In this document: in pieces, positions 1 through 9,959 of the stretch
How the letters are laid out: each line of letters opens with the position of its first letter
How positions within the stretch are numbered: the stretch's first letter is position 1
Origin: Ampelocalamus luodianensis
Lineage: Eukaryota; Streptophyta; Magnoliopsida; Poales; Poaceae
Assembly: GCA_036346255.1 (NCBI GenBank)
Contig: CM070639.1
Span: 27,186,165 to 27,250,164 of the forward strand
Length of the DNA stretch: 64,000 nt
Direction of reading: 5' to 3'
Made by a program: the position numbers and the translations under genes
The notes under the pieces: generated by a model
What the model was told of the DNA's origin: nothing
The model's database searches: none
Seen by the model: the letters and a program-made list of their open reading frames with translations, nothing else

Positions 1-110
1 GAAGAAGGATTGAAAATGACACCCTGAGCCAAATGAGTGATACCAAAGCATCAATATAGCTTCATTAAGGTCCACAGAAGCTACATGAGCAAGTAATTTG
101 AAAATGGAGC

Positions 111-120
111 ACTCACCTGA
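111..120 (-). other. Putative 5' splice site in LTR X
   Basis: The minus strand reads TCAG|GTGAGT, a near-consensus plant donor, with GT at 116-115. It lies about 285 bp downstream of the TATA-like box, a similar offset to donor-like sites in the A and D LTRs. The acceptor would be outside the window. Confidence 0.35.
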
Positions 121-400
121 GCTGAGGAAGAAGATGACCAATTTCGGCCGAATTTGAACAAACCCCAAATTGGACAATTCCTGAGAATCAAATCCAAAAT
201 TAAGTGAGGGGAAATGTTCAAGGAAGTAAATAGATAAGGATAGGGCAAAGAAACATGAAGGAGAACCATTGGAACACCAAGAACACCAATGGAGCTTTTC
301 GGGTCAACAGTGGCGACTTGCCATTTTCGAAGTGTTAAGCTCCAATACTGAGAATGGGGCTTGATGGTGGTCTAAAGAAACTCCAAGAGGTGATTTGTGT

Positions 401-410
401 GCTTATAAGG
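401..410 (-). promoter_or_regulatory. TATA-like box of LTR X
   Basis: The minus strand reads CCTTATAAGC, 1.17 kb into the LTR. This matches the U3 length of the plus-strand LTR families in the window (1.11-1.17 kb), which supports a promoter role. It is a sequence call only. Confidence 0.45.
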
Positions 411-1582
411 CCTTGGAGGCATTAGGGTTTGCACCACAAACTTTTCGAGCGGCAAAACACAGAGCACAAGGTGCGGCCGATAAGGAAAAAGTAGTAGATG
501 GTGCAATAGGGTATGGCATGGCCGAATGTGTCTCCCACGATCCACACTATTGACTAGGGTGGCTGTAGGAAGCATGACAAGACCCTGCCATCACCCCTAC
601 TGTGCTCGCACGGCTAGAGGTTGAAGATGACCAGCGAGAAAGGCTAGGGCGTTCCAGAGCCCCACGATTCAAATTGGACGACTGAGATAGCGCCACGCCT
701 CCGGGCTTTAAAACACAACGAAAAGGTCACGAGGCCTATGATTAGAAATGAACGGCTCAGATTGCCCCACGTCGCAAACGCGATTTACAACAGAGGAACA
801 GGCGGGCGTTGGATCTTCATCCAACGGCTCGATTCAAACCAACAACCGGAGGGTCCGAAGGTTTCGGAGGATCTCGACGGTTGGATGGAGATCTAACGGC
901 CGACAAACGAACTTGCAACCGGAAGGTCCGAACGTTTACACGCGCGCGAGCCGTGCGATTTAGATCCAAAGGCTGAGATCCAACGCGCGTTTTTTTAAAG
1001 AGGGGCTCGGTGCAGTTAGTTGACTGGACCGAGTCAATTGGCTCGAGCCCGAGTCTGACTCGAACCCAAGGCACAGTGAAACCAGGTTTGAGTTCGAAAT
1101 TAGAACAGAGACTTTGAAGGATTTATTTGAGGTAGCAAAATAACTCCAAAAATTATGAAATTTTTACAGGAGCTTGGTAACCCAGATATTAACCTTGTGT
1201 AAAATTTTCAGAGGTTTTTATACTGTGAATAAATCTCCAAAAATTATGCAAGGCTTTGTTTTAGTGTTTGACTGAGAGTCAAACAGGTTTGACTGCCTCC
1301 AAAAATATTCAAACAATTTCTAAAAATTGTGAAATTTTTCAGAGGGGCTACAAACCATCCCAAGAACTTAGGAAAAATATTTCGAGAGGATGATCACAAA
1401 ATTTGACAAGATTGTTTTTGGAATATCAAAGTTTGAATCAAATAGACTTGTGACATTGTATTTCCATAATCCCTTGTACAAGAATTGTTTGGCACAACAG
1501 GAAATACATGATGTACGAAAAAGTTTTAATTTCTACTGATTTTCTTACATTTGAAACACAAGCCCAAAATTGGGATGTTACA

Positions 1583-1626
1583 GCTATCGCTCCCCCTCTT
1601 AGTCCTGGGCAATCCTAAAACAAAGT
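1583..1626 (-). repeat. 44-bp direct duplication of N integrase sequence, copy 1
   Basis: These 44 bases are identical to 1972-2015, which lie inside the integrase catalytic core of element N. Copy 1 starts at the first base after LTR X and fuses to integrase sequence further downstream. That truncates the reading frame after about 12 residues past the conserved E region. Confidence 0.9.
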
Positions 1627-2412
1627 GTATGTGATCTCAACATGCGGCAAACACTCTTCCCACAGCTTCAAATTATTCGTCAAAACAGCTCTCAACATGG
1701 TAGACAATGTGCGGTTCACCACCTCGGTTTGGCCATCAGTTTGTGGGTGACATGTTGTAGAGAACAACAACTTTGTACCCAACTTGTTCCATAGAGTACG
1801 CCAAAAGTGACTCAAGAACTTGGCATCACGATCTGAAACAATAGTAGAAGGCATACCATGCAAACGAACTATCTCTTTGAAAAAGAGGTTAGCAATATGA
1901 ATGGCATCATCGGTTTTATGACATGGTATAAAATGAGCCATCTTAGAAAAACGATCCACAACAACAAAAATGCTATCGCTCCCCCTCTTAGTCCTGGGCA
2001 ATCCTAAAACAAAGTCCATAGAAATATCTGCCCACGGAATAGAAGGAACAGGAAGAGGCATATACAAACCATGTGGATTCAAGCGAGACTTAGCTTTTTG
2101 ACATGTAGTGCAGCGAGCCACAAACCGCTCAACATCTCGCCTCATTTTTGGCCAAAAGAAGTGTGTGGCCAGAACGTCCTCCGTCTTCTTAGCACCAAAA
2201 TGTCCCATCAAACCGCCGCCATGCGCCTCCTGCAACAACAAAAGACGAACGGATCCAACTGGAATGCATAGGCGGTTAGCTCTAAACAAGAACCCATCAT
2301 TGATCATGAATTTATTCCATGCTTGTCCCTCTTTACAATGCAACAACACATCCTTCAAATCAGCATCTAAAGCATATTGTCCTTTAATGGTTTGAAGACC
2401 AAAATGTGACAA
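1615..2412 (-). pseudogene. pol: Element N integrase, truncated
   Basis: Integrase joins retrotransposon cDNA to host DNA in the nucleus. Visible in order are the HHCC zinc-binding region (HGGGLMGHFG ... CTTCQKAK), the first catalytic Asp in ISMDFVLGLP, the second in IVSDRDAKF, and the Glu in HPQTDGQTEVVNR, so all three catalytic acids are present. The frame stops a few residues after CLPHVE, where the sequence jumps through a 44-bp duplication straight into LTR X, so the C-terminal domain is absent. The N-terminal end overlaps the end of RNase H, as expected for one polyprotein read in shifted frames. It belongs to the same pol as the RT and RNase H immediately to its right. Confidence 0.9.
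1972..2015 (-). repeat. 44-bp direct duplication of N integrase sequence, copy 2 (in place)
   Basis: This copy sits in its natural context: it encodes the stretch after the first catalytic Asp, containing GLPRTKRGSDS. On the minus strand it contains the purine run AAGAGGGGGAG, which resembles a polypurine tract. Confidence 0.9.
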
Positions 2413-2850
2413 TCAAGTTGAGACAACATGGTATAGCGTCGAGACAAAGCATCAGCAATCACATTATCCTTCCCTTTCTTGTGTTTAATGACATAAGGAA
2501 AAGATTCAATAAATTCAACCCACTTAGCATGTCTACGATTCAAATTGGTTTGACTACGAATATGCTTAAGTGATTCATGATCAGAATGAATGACAAATTC
2601 TTTAGGCCATAAATAGTGTTGCCACGTCTCTAAAGAACGAACAAGAGCATACAATTCTTTATCATACGTGGAATAATTAAGAGCAGGACCATTCAATTTT
2701 TCACTAAAGTAGGCAACAGGTTTGCCTTCTTGCATCAAACACCACCAATACCAATTTCGCTAGCATCACATTCCAGCTCAAAAGTCTTACCAAAATCCGG
2801 AAGTTGGAGCAATGGTGAGTGTGTAAGCTTGTCCTTCAAAAGATTAAAGG
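2400..2850 (-). pseudogene. pol: Element N RNase H
   Basis: RNase H removes the RNA strand during reverse transcription. The minus strand shows the ELECDASEIGIGGV motif with the first catalytic Asp, then MQEGKPVAYFSEKL, DKELYALVRSLETWQHYL, the second-Asp region HSDHESLKHI, and the terminal IADALSRR that closes Ty3/gypsy RNase H. A single-base loss near 2738 (around GGV/LMQEG) and another near 2870 shift the frame, so the domain is spread over three frames. It lies between RT and IN, the Ty3/gypsy order. Confidence 0.88.
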
Positions 2851-3726
2851 ACTCCTCTTGTGATGGCCCCAATGAAACACGACTCCCTTCTTTGTCAACT
2901 CAATCAACGGTGTCGCAATCGTGCTGAATTCCTTGACAAAGCGGCGATAAAACCCTGCAAGGCCAAGAAAACTCCGCACTTGGGAGACCGTCGTGGGCGT
3001 GGGCCAACTCCATATCGCCTCCACCTTGGCTCTATCAACCTCAATTCCCTGTGGAGTCACAACATAGCCAAGAAAAGAGACTCGATCCGTGCAAAGGTGC
3101 ACTTCTCAAGGTTACCAAACAAACGTGCATCTCTCAAAGCATTAAAAACAGCACGTAAGTGATTCAAATGTTCATCCATGGACTTGCTATAAATCAAGAT
3201 ATCATCAAAGTAAACGACCACAAATTTGCCAATGAAAGGACGTAAAACCTCGTTCATTAATCGCATGAAAGTGCTAGGTGCATTAGTTAAACCAAAAGGC
3301 ATGACTAACCACTCATACAAGCCGAACTTAGTTTTAAAAGCAGTTTTCCATTCATCGCCAAGTTTCATTCTTATTTGGTGGTATCCACTACACAAGTCAA
3401 TCTTTGTGAAAATTATAGCACCACACAACTCATCAAGCATGTCGTCTAGCCTGGGAATAGGATGACGATACCTTATAGTAATGTTGTTAATGGCTCTACA
3501 ATCTACACACATACGCCAAGAACCATCTTTTTTGGGTACCAAAAGAACAGGAACAGCACAAGGACTAAGGCTCTCACGTACGTACCCACGGTCCAAAAGG
3601 TCTTGGACTTGTCGCTGAATCTCCTTAGTCTCGTTGGGATTGGTCCTGTATGCCGCACGGTTTGGCAAACCTGCTCCAGGGATCATGTCAATCTGGTGCT
3701 CAATCCCTCGAATGGGTGGAAGTCCT
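2836..3726 (-). pseudogene. pol: Element N reverse transcriptase, main part
   Basis: This is the palm and connection region of a Ty3/gypsy RT. Visible motifs are RAAYRTNPNETKEIQ, VLLVPKKDGSWRMCVDCRAIN, the first catalytic Asp in FTKIDLCSGYHQIRM, EWLVMPFGLTNAPSTF, and the catalytic VVYFDDILIYSKS, followed by FLGYVV and the FLGLAGFYRRFVKEF connection segment. A frameshift near 3060 separates the last two. The N-terminal end of the domain is displaced 9 kb to the right (12813-13207). The codon run continues across the two junctions if one copy of the GTCCT duplication is removed, showing that the break is a clean transposon insertion. Confidence 0.93.
3722..3726. repeat. Target-site duplication GTCCT (left copy)
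   Basis: GTCCT directly precedes the LTR at 3727 and is repeated exactly at 12808-12812 after the other LTR. Five bases is the normal Ty3/gypsy duplication. Confidence 0.95.
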
Positions 3727-6570
3727 TGTAACACCCCAGGATCCACATTACCCTGGAATGCTACTTAACCACTCTACAGCTAGCCAATAATTTCAAGACA
3801 AAATTAATTCGGCAGCAACTCTAGACAAGAAGCACTAAGCGGAAGCATAAACAACTAAGGGAATAAAGATGACGGTAACAAGTTCAATAATTAAACAACC
3901 TCTAGCAGATTAAACAAAGAATGGTTCACAAGTCCATCCTTATTTAACAACATAATCATCCACAAATAGTTAAGCATTTGGCTAGAATTTCATCGTCTTT
4001 ATTACAACATGAGTTGATGAACCAAGTGCATTATTGTGGTGCCGCTCTACCCATCCCATGAATGCTCAACAATCACCAGTAGGGGAAACAAGGGTGAGAT
4101 AAAAATCTCGACAAGCAAACTGCATTTAACAAAGCTAATCGGACTACAAATAAATATACAACATCATTAAAGTATCCATTTGTCCACATCCATAATGTGA
4201 ATCCACATTCATTTACAAGCTAATTAAACTACAAGATATTAAGCATCAATATCCAATTCTTATAATGAACACAATTATAGCCTCAACCATATTTACTACC
4301 AAAGATAGTAAAATAGTAACAACAAAATCTTGATCAATGCTTCATATTATTCACCACTACCACTACCAATGACAATAGAGTATTAACATATTTTACCTCA
4401 TAACTTTACTATTTCTCACATCCACAATCGCTATCAACGATTACCACAAGAGAGAAGAATCTCATGCCACAATCACAACCTCTACCATACCACAAGGGAT
4501 AAACCCCATTCCACAACCACAACCACATTACTCATTCCACAAGAGACTCTCATGAGTCAATTTCCACATTGCAACTATGAAGTTGCGTTTGATTGCAAAA
4601 TAAATTCACCTCAATATCTTGCATAAGAATGCAAATGATCTTTCCACAATGTAATGCATATGTATGCTATGCTCCACTGCACCATTACCCAACAAGGTAA
4701 AGGTATGCATTGTGCTACGGCAATGCACGATGTTGTACCGGTACGGTCGCGGCTATAAGCGGCGACATCCACAATGCAAATGTCATGATATGTCATGAAT
4801 GATATGATATGATAATCATAAACCACAAGAATTTAACCACGGAGATCAACAACGTACTCATCATGAATATTTTCTCATAATCCACATGTGTCTCATTAAG
4901 CACAATACCAACGTGTCATAAGACCATTACCACATAACCCATACCCGATTCACCAAGATCAAAATCAATCGATCTAGATGAAACTCTATCACATAGACCA
5001 CCACATGACAATCATGAAAATAACCACAATGAATTATCAACATGTCCACCTTGAGTTTATTCTCATATTCCGCATTTGGCTCATTACGCGAATTACCACA
5101 ATACTACCCAAACTCATCCAAACATAGCAATTGATTAATATCTTGCTACCACATTCTTACTTAGAAAACATGTAACCATGGCATATCATTTAACACTACG
5201 TCAATCATGCATAGTGCAAGTAGTAAGAAAAACGGGTTAAACCGTAGCACAACCGCTACATTTACTTGCCTTCCACGATGCGACACGTTAGCCGGCAAAG
5301 ATGATACTCCTAAACCTGAGGCTTCACCTCCTAAACAGGTAAAATAATTTCAATTAAGACATAATATACTCAGCGCTACTAATCGGCATTCTACATCGCT
5401 TACTTGACGACTCAAAACGAAGTTTACAAAGCTGAAACTGAAAACAACGCTTCTGCCATATACCGTTCCTGGACAGCGCACGGTAATTGACATAACTCAT
5501 GAACAGGAAGTCAAAAAGAGGTAACCCAATTTCTGTAGATTCTTAACTGACTAATCTACAATACTCTAGTTGACACGAAAAACCAATTCGGCCAAAATAT
5601 TAGGCTAACCATTGTCTGAACTTTCAGTACAGAAACTGCCTACACAATCGAACAGCAAAACTAAAATGACCATAACTTTTAATAGGTAACTCCGAATTGA
5701 TCGTTCTTTATCAATCTGAAAAGTTTATCGAATTACCTACAATAACCTAGTTGGGTGAACTTTCAGATTCTTCCAATTTCCCTATCATATTTTAGGAAAT
5801 ATCCAGACAGTTTATTCTCGTCAGATTTCTGGCAGCAGATACTAAATCGACCATAACTTTTGACTCAAACCTCGGAATCGAGTGATCTTCGTGGCTACTG
5901 AAAGATAACGACATAACCCACATAACTCTAGGAGATGGAATCTTAAAATTCAGCTTCTAAATACACGAAAAAACCCACGCAAGATACTGGACAGAATTGA
6001 ATCTTCTGCAGCCCAACAATTAACCAACAATTCTAATCGGTTTCGCATCTACTATGGATCAAACAGCGGGGAAGGCATCTCGTTACCCTTGTAGAACCGC
6101 TAGCTTGCTGAACCAATCCCCACGCGAGTTCTTCTTCTCCTTTCCCTCCTTCTTCTCCTTCCTCTCCTTCTTCTCCTTCTTCTCTTTTCCTTCTTGCGCA
6201 AAAGGGGCAGCAACTTGGCAAAGGGAGAGGCGCAAGGAGCAGCAACCTGGGTTGAGGGGAGGCGCAAGGAGGAGGTGTGGCGGCTTGGGGGGGAAACAGG
6301 AGGAGGGGGTCGGCCAAGGGGTAAGGGGTGGCTAGGGCATGAAAAGGGTGTGGCCACCTCTTGGGCCCCTTGGCCCAAGGTGGTAAGCCCACTCTCCTTA
6401 CTGTTTTTACTTAATTAACAGCTATTTAATTGTTTAATTCAACCTAAAGCTGACTCATAAATTTAATAATCTTTCATTCTTTCTTTCCCGATAAATTGAT
6501 TAACCTGACGACTCTGCGTCACCACTTATAAAAATTAAAACCTACGTCGAACCAACGATCCGGTATTACA
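3727..6570 (-). repeat. 3' LTR of the LARD-like element
   Basis: Plus-strand ends are TGTAACACCC ... GGTATTACA, so minus-strand ends are TGTAATACC ... GGGTGTTACA with TGTAA/TTACA inverted termini. It contains no coding sequence that I recognise. It includes a 68-bp pyrimidine tract at 6128-6195 and purine-biased G-rich sequence just beyond it. Confidence 0.93.
6128..6195. repeat. Polypyrimidine (CT) tract, left LTR copy
   Basis: The plus strand is almost pure C/T, built from CTTCTC/CTTCCTC-like units, and is followed by GA/GGGG-rich sequence. In the LTR orientation it is a purine tract in U3. Ambiguous ORFs over it, such as RRRRRRGRRRR-type peptides, are low-complexity artefacts. Confidence 0.8.
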
Positions 6571-6583
6571 TTCTTCCCACCTT
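6571..6583 (-). promoter_or_regulatory. Polypurine tract of the LARD-like element
   Basis: The minus strand reads AAGGTGGGAAGAA directly before the 3' LTR start TGTAATACC. This is the expected plus-strand primer position. Confidence 0.75.
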
Positions 6584-6659
6584 AAGAGGATTCGCCTCAA
6601 TCCAACTCTTGAACCACAAAGAAAGGAACAACAAGAAAAGAGCAACCCAAACTAGGAGT

Positions 6660-7152
6660 ACTCACTAGCCACGAAGAGCTCGGGTACTTCTTTCGCAAAT
6701 GATCCTCCAACTCCCACGTAGCCTCTCTCTCGGTCGATTCGTCCAAAGGACCTTCACATACTTGATGGTCTTATTCCTCAAGACCCGCTCAGCGTGTCCA
6801 AGATACTGAACTGGCCGACTCTCCACGGTGAGATCTGCTCCACTTGTGACTGCTTCGAGTCAATCTTGTGTTCTGGATCCGCAAGAATTTCTCAAGATAG
6901 ACACATGGAAAACATTGTGCCCATCACTCAAAGAGTTTGGCAACTACAAACGATAAGCCAAACTACCCACCCGAGCAACCACGGAAAAGTACCGATGTAC
7001 CGCGGGCTAAGCTTCCGGTGGTACCAAACGAACAATACCCTTGGTTGGAGACACCCAAAGGAGCACAAGGCTTCCCACCGCAAACTACAATTCTCGGTAT
7101 GAACATCCGCATAATTCTTTTGTCGCCCCGAAAGCACTAATGTGTCTGCCAT
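6660..7152 (-). pseudogene. pol: Decayed integrase C-terminal/chromodomain-like remnant
   Basis: This is the only protein-coding trace in the internal region of the LARD-like element. In minus-strand order it shows RQKNYADVHTENCSLRWEAL, KLSPRYIGTF, VGSLAYRL, NSLSDGHNVFHVS, then LRNKTIKYVKVLWTN and ATWELEDHLRKKYP. This is the integrase C-terminal region and chromodomain-like tail of Ty3/gypsy pol. The pieces lie in at least three frames with a stop between VGSLAYRL and LPNSL. It ends about 90 bp before the purine tract, its natural position, so the element derives from an autonomous parent by internal replacement or deletion. Confidence 0.85.
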
Positions 7153-9945
7153 TTTGGCAAAATTTCCAAAACTATTAAGACCACTTTCTCAAACCATCCT
7201 CTTTCTTAAAACATTTTTCTCTTATTAAATATACTGGGATAACCCAATATACCCTTTTAAAGAATTTGATCACAAATTCCACTCACATCATTCTACTAGG
7301 AGCACAACGGTATCTTTTGCAAACAGAACCCAAAGAATGAAGAGTAAAGAACTCTCAAGCATCACACTAGCAACCAGCTTTCCTTCAAAGGACCACGATC
7401 CAAATCAAAGGATTCACCACAAAATATTTCAACTCGCCAAGTAGACAATTGGAGAACCACACCACATAAGCTAAGAGTGAAAAAAAATCACTCGACGCAC
7501 TAAAACAATCAATTTCTTTTCCTAACTGGAAAAGACTACGCTCAACATACGTCAACTCAAAATGCAAATGGTCTCGCCATAAATACACAATAAACAAGAA
7601 TCAAGAGAGCATCGCACTACTTGACATAACAATAATTTCCCAATTCATTTCTTTTAATAATTTAACTTCCTTGAACCAAGGATTTTCAAATCATTACCCA
7701 ACACACCACTCATTTAACTCAAGTTGGCCACCTCAACAATTAGCTCAATTGAGTACATCATCTACACCATTGTAGATAGACTCTCACTGGCCCGCAAATC
7801 ATACTCTATCCCAAAACCACGACCAACAAAGGCTTCGCAACCCACAACAATTACCATGTTCTTAGAAGAAGAGGTAAGAAGAAATAAATTCGACAGATAC
7901 GAAAATGGTTATCATCACAATAGCCAAAAGACCAAAAGAATAACAAATAGCAATGAGGTTGGAAAAACACAAGATAAGATCATCTCAGACTCAAATACTT
8001 CTAGTACAACTTTTCCTTTCAATAAGAAGCAATTTTCTTTGATTACAACATCCCTCCATTTCCAACAAAGGATGCTTGAAGACCACAACACAAGATTCAA
8101 ATAAAACCAATAAGATCAATCAACACGCCGCTTACTCGAGCAACATCGACTATGACACAAGTCATAAGGTCCAAAAGATTCCAACAGTAAATCTCACACC
8201 CTTCAATGCAATTAGTTTTATGGAATTAACAAATTCCTTTATTTTTAAAACATTCAACACCATAATCACAACTACATGCTATCGGTTGTATTCACAACAA
8301 GATAAAACGTTCTTTACAAAAAAATCATCATATCATCCCACTCCTTCATATTTTTCCAAAAGGAACACCATTAATCACTTCATCATGTTCTTATTATCCA
8401 AATAAGATTCCAACTACTTAATCTAGTTAAAACTAGTGCATAAGCCATCACATTAAAACAAACTCTTTAACAAGATGATATTAGAACATAACAACCTCAC
8501 AAAACATGCTAGTATGAATCTCTTATTAGATTCCATACATTTATCTCATCGATGCTCAACTCTAGTTTAGCAACAAGTAATTACACTCTAGCCATTGTTG
8601 TCAATAATTGATTATTAATTTTTCATCAAGATAGCATTAATGATCCTATCTCTAATTTGCAATTACAAAGACAATAAAGAGCACGATTCGATACTCCACC
8701 TTATGTTAAGATATTAAAATAAAATAACTTTAAACATCAATAATACCACTTTATAAGACAAGATTCCGCAAGTCAATACATCCACCTTCATCCATTTCTT
8801 TATACATAATTCAACAATTTAGCATGGTAAAAGTTACATAACTTTAACAGTTGTACATGCTCATCAAGTATGTAAAGAGAGGACATAATTAAGGTTAATC
8901 TTATTAAGGCAATATTCCAACACCTCCTTACTTGACCATCCCGAATGGTCGATTAATTACTTAAGATCAATCAATCCAATCTATCCAACAAGTTGGGAAA
9001 ATTAAACAACTACAATAGTCAATACAATTGTTTTTCATAATCCTTAATAAATGCATGAGTTCTACACATGTATCGCTAAATTCTTAGCCACAAATCTTCA
9101 AGAAACTACAACAGACAACATCATATTAATCAACTTCACTTCTAAAGATGTTAGTAGAAATTAATGATGTACCACACTAACTTTTCAACTTGATAATTCA
9201 CAATCTATCAATTATTTACATAACTACCACCTACTACTTAAACACAACAAAACAACATAAAGGATTTTAACACTCCTTCTAGGGAGAAAATCAAACTTCA
9301 AAAGTCGAAATAACTCGGAAGAAATGCATAGAGCCAATGCTTCCACAAGTTAATGAACTTCCCACGTAAGCTTTGATTCTCTCTCAAAATATCAAACGAA
9401 ATACAAGAGTCATGTTTTCCAAAGAAGAAAGATGGAACAACGCGGAAAAAATACCGTCTCTCCAAAAGCACTGCCACGAGCAACAAACAACCCATCAATC
9501 GAGAAGAAACAATACTTGCCTCAAGAACAATTGGAGGCCTAGTGACACCCAACAACCGCAATAAGCAAATAACCCGAGAAAAAAATTATTAATCGCAATA
9601 GGCCAAGAATCGGCAAACATCAATTCAAGGAGGATAACACTTTTCTAAGAAACTTACCCATGACATCCGCAACTAAGTTACCCGAGGTAATCGCATCAAT
9701 ATCCTCAGTACCACGAATGGGGTATAAGCGGCAATGCCCAAGGCAACAACATAACCCTACCTCTTATCATTGACTATCCTCACTCATAGCAGATCATAGA
9801 AACAACACATAAACATACAGATTATCTCATAGCATGAATAATCAATATAACATGTCAAAGCACGAATGCAATGCTTGACCCATCCCATCCTATCAGGCAC
9901 CAAAGTGTCAATTTAATATTTTTAATTACCACAGACCTAAAGCCC
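7153..9945. other. Internal region of the LARD-like element, no gene recognised
   Basis: This is 2.8 kb of A/T-rich sequence, rich in CAA, ATCA and ACCAC words. Short open frames, such as one of 126 codons at 7724-8104 (+), are Asn/Thr/Ser-rich without a motif and look like chance. No gag, tRNA or tandem array is visible. LARD-type elements often keep long non-coding interiors that may serve in packaging, but nothing here demonstrates that. Confidence 0.7.
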
Positions 9946-9957
9946 GCTCTGATACCA
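9946..9957 (-). promoter_or_regulatory. Primer binding site of the LARD-like element (tRNA-iMet type)
   Basis: The minus strand reads TGGTATCAGAGC two bases after the end of the 5' LTR (9960). Confidence 0.93.
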
Positions 9958-9959
9958 AC

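Larger units (their letters stand above)
1..1582 (-). mobile_element. LTR X: partial Ty3/gypsy LTR, cut by the left window edge
   Basis: Read on the minus strand, this block begins at 1582 with TGTAACATCCCAATTTTGGG. It is clearly similar for its first 400-450 bp to the LTR starts at 18989, 29224, 34215, 42193 and 52572, and then diverges. It has the same plan as those LTRs: about 1.17 kb of U3, a TATA-like box, then a strong 5' splice-like site about 285 bp further on. The opposite end, PBS and body lie outside the window. It abuts integrase sequence of element N exactly at a 44-bp duplication. It may be the 5' LTR of an element inserted in N, or an LTR joined to N by recombination. Confidence 0.8.

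Noticed and set aside
1615..3746. Reading N as an endogenous pararetrovirus (caulimovirid)
   Set aside because: Integrase with HHCC and three acidic residues follows RNase H, and LTRs and PBS are present. Pararetroviruses lack these, and no movement protein is seen.
6033..6418. Overlapping Arg- or Pro-rich open frames on both strands, and their copies at 12261-12624
   Set aside because: They are produced by the CT/GA tract and G runs and differ by frameshifts between the two LTRs.
7724..8104. 126-codon plus-strand open frame in the LARD-like interior
   Set aside because: It is an Asn/Ser/Thr-rich, A/T-driven composition with no motif, on the strand opposite to the element.
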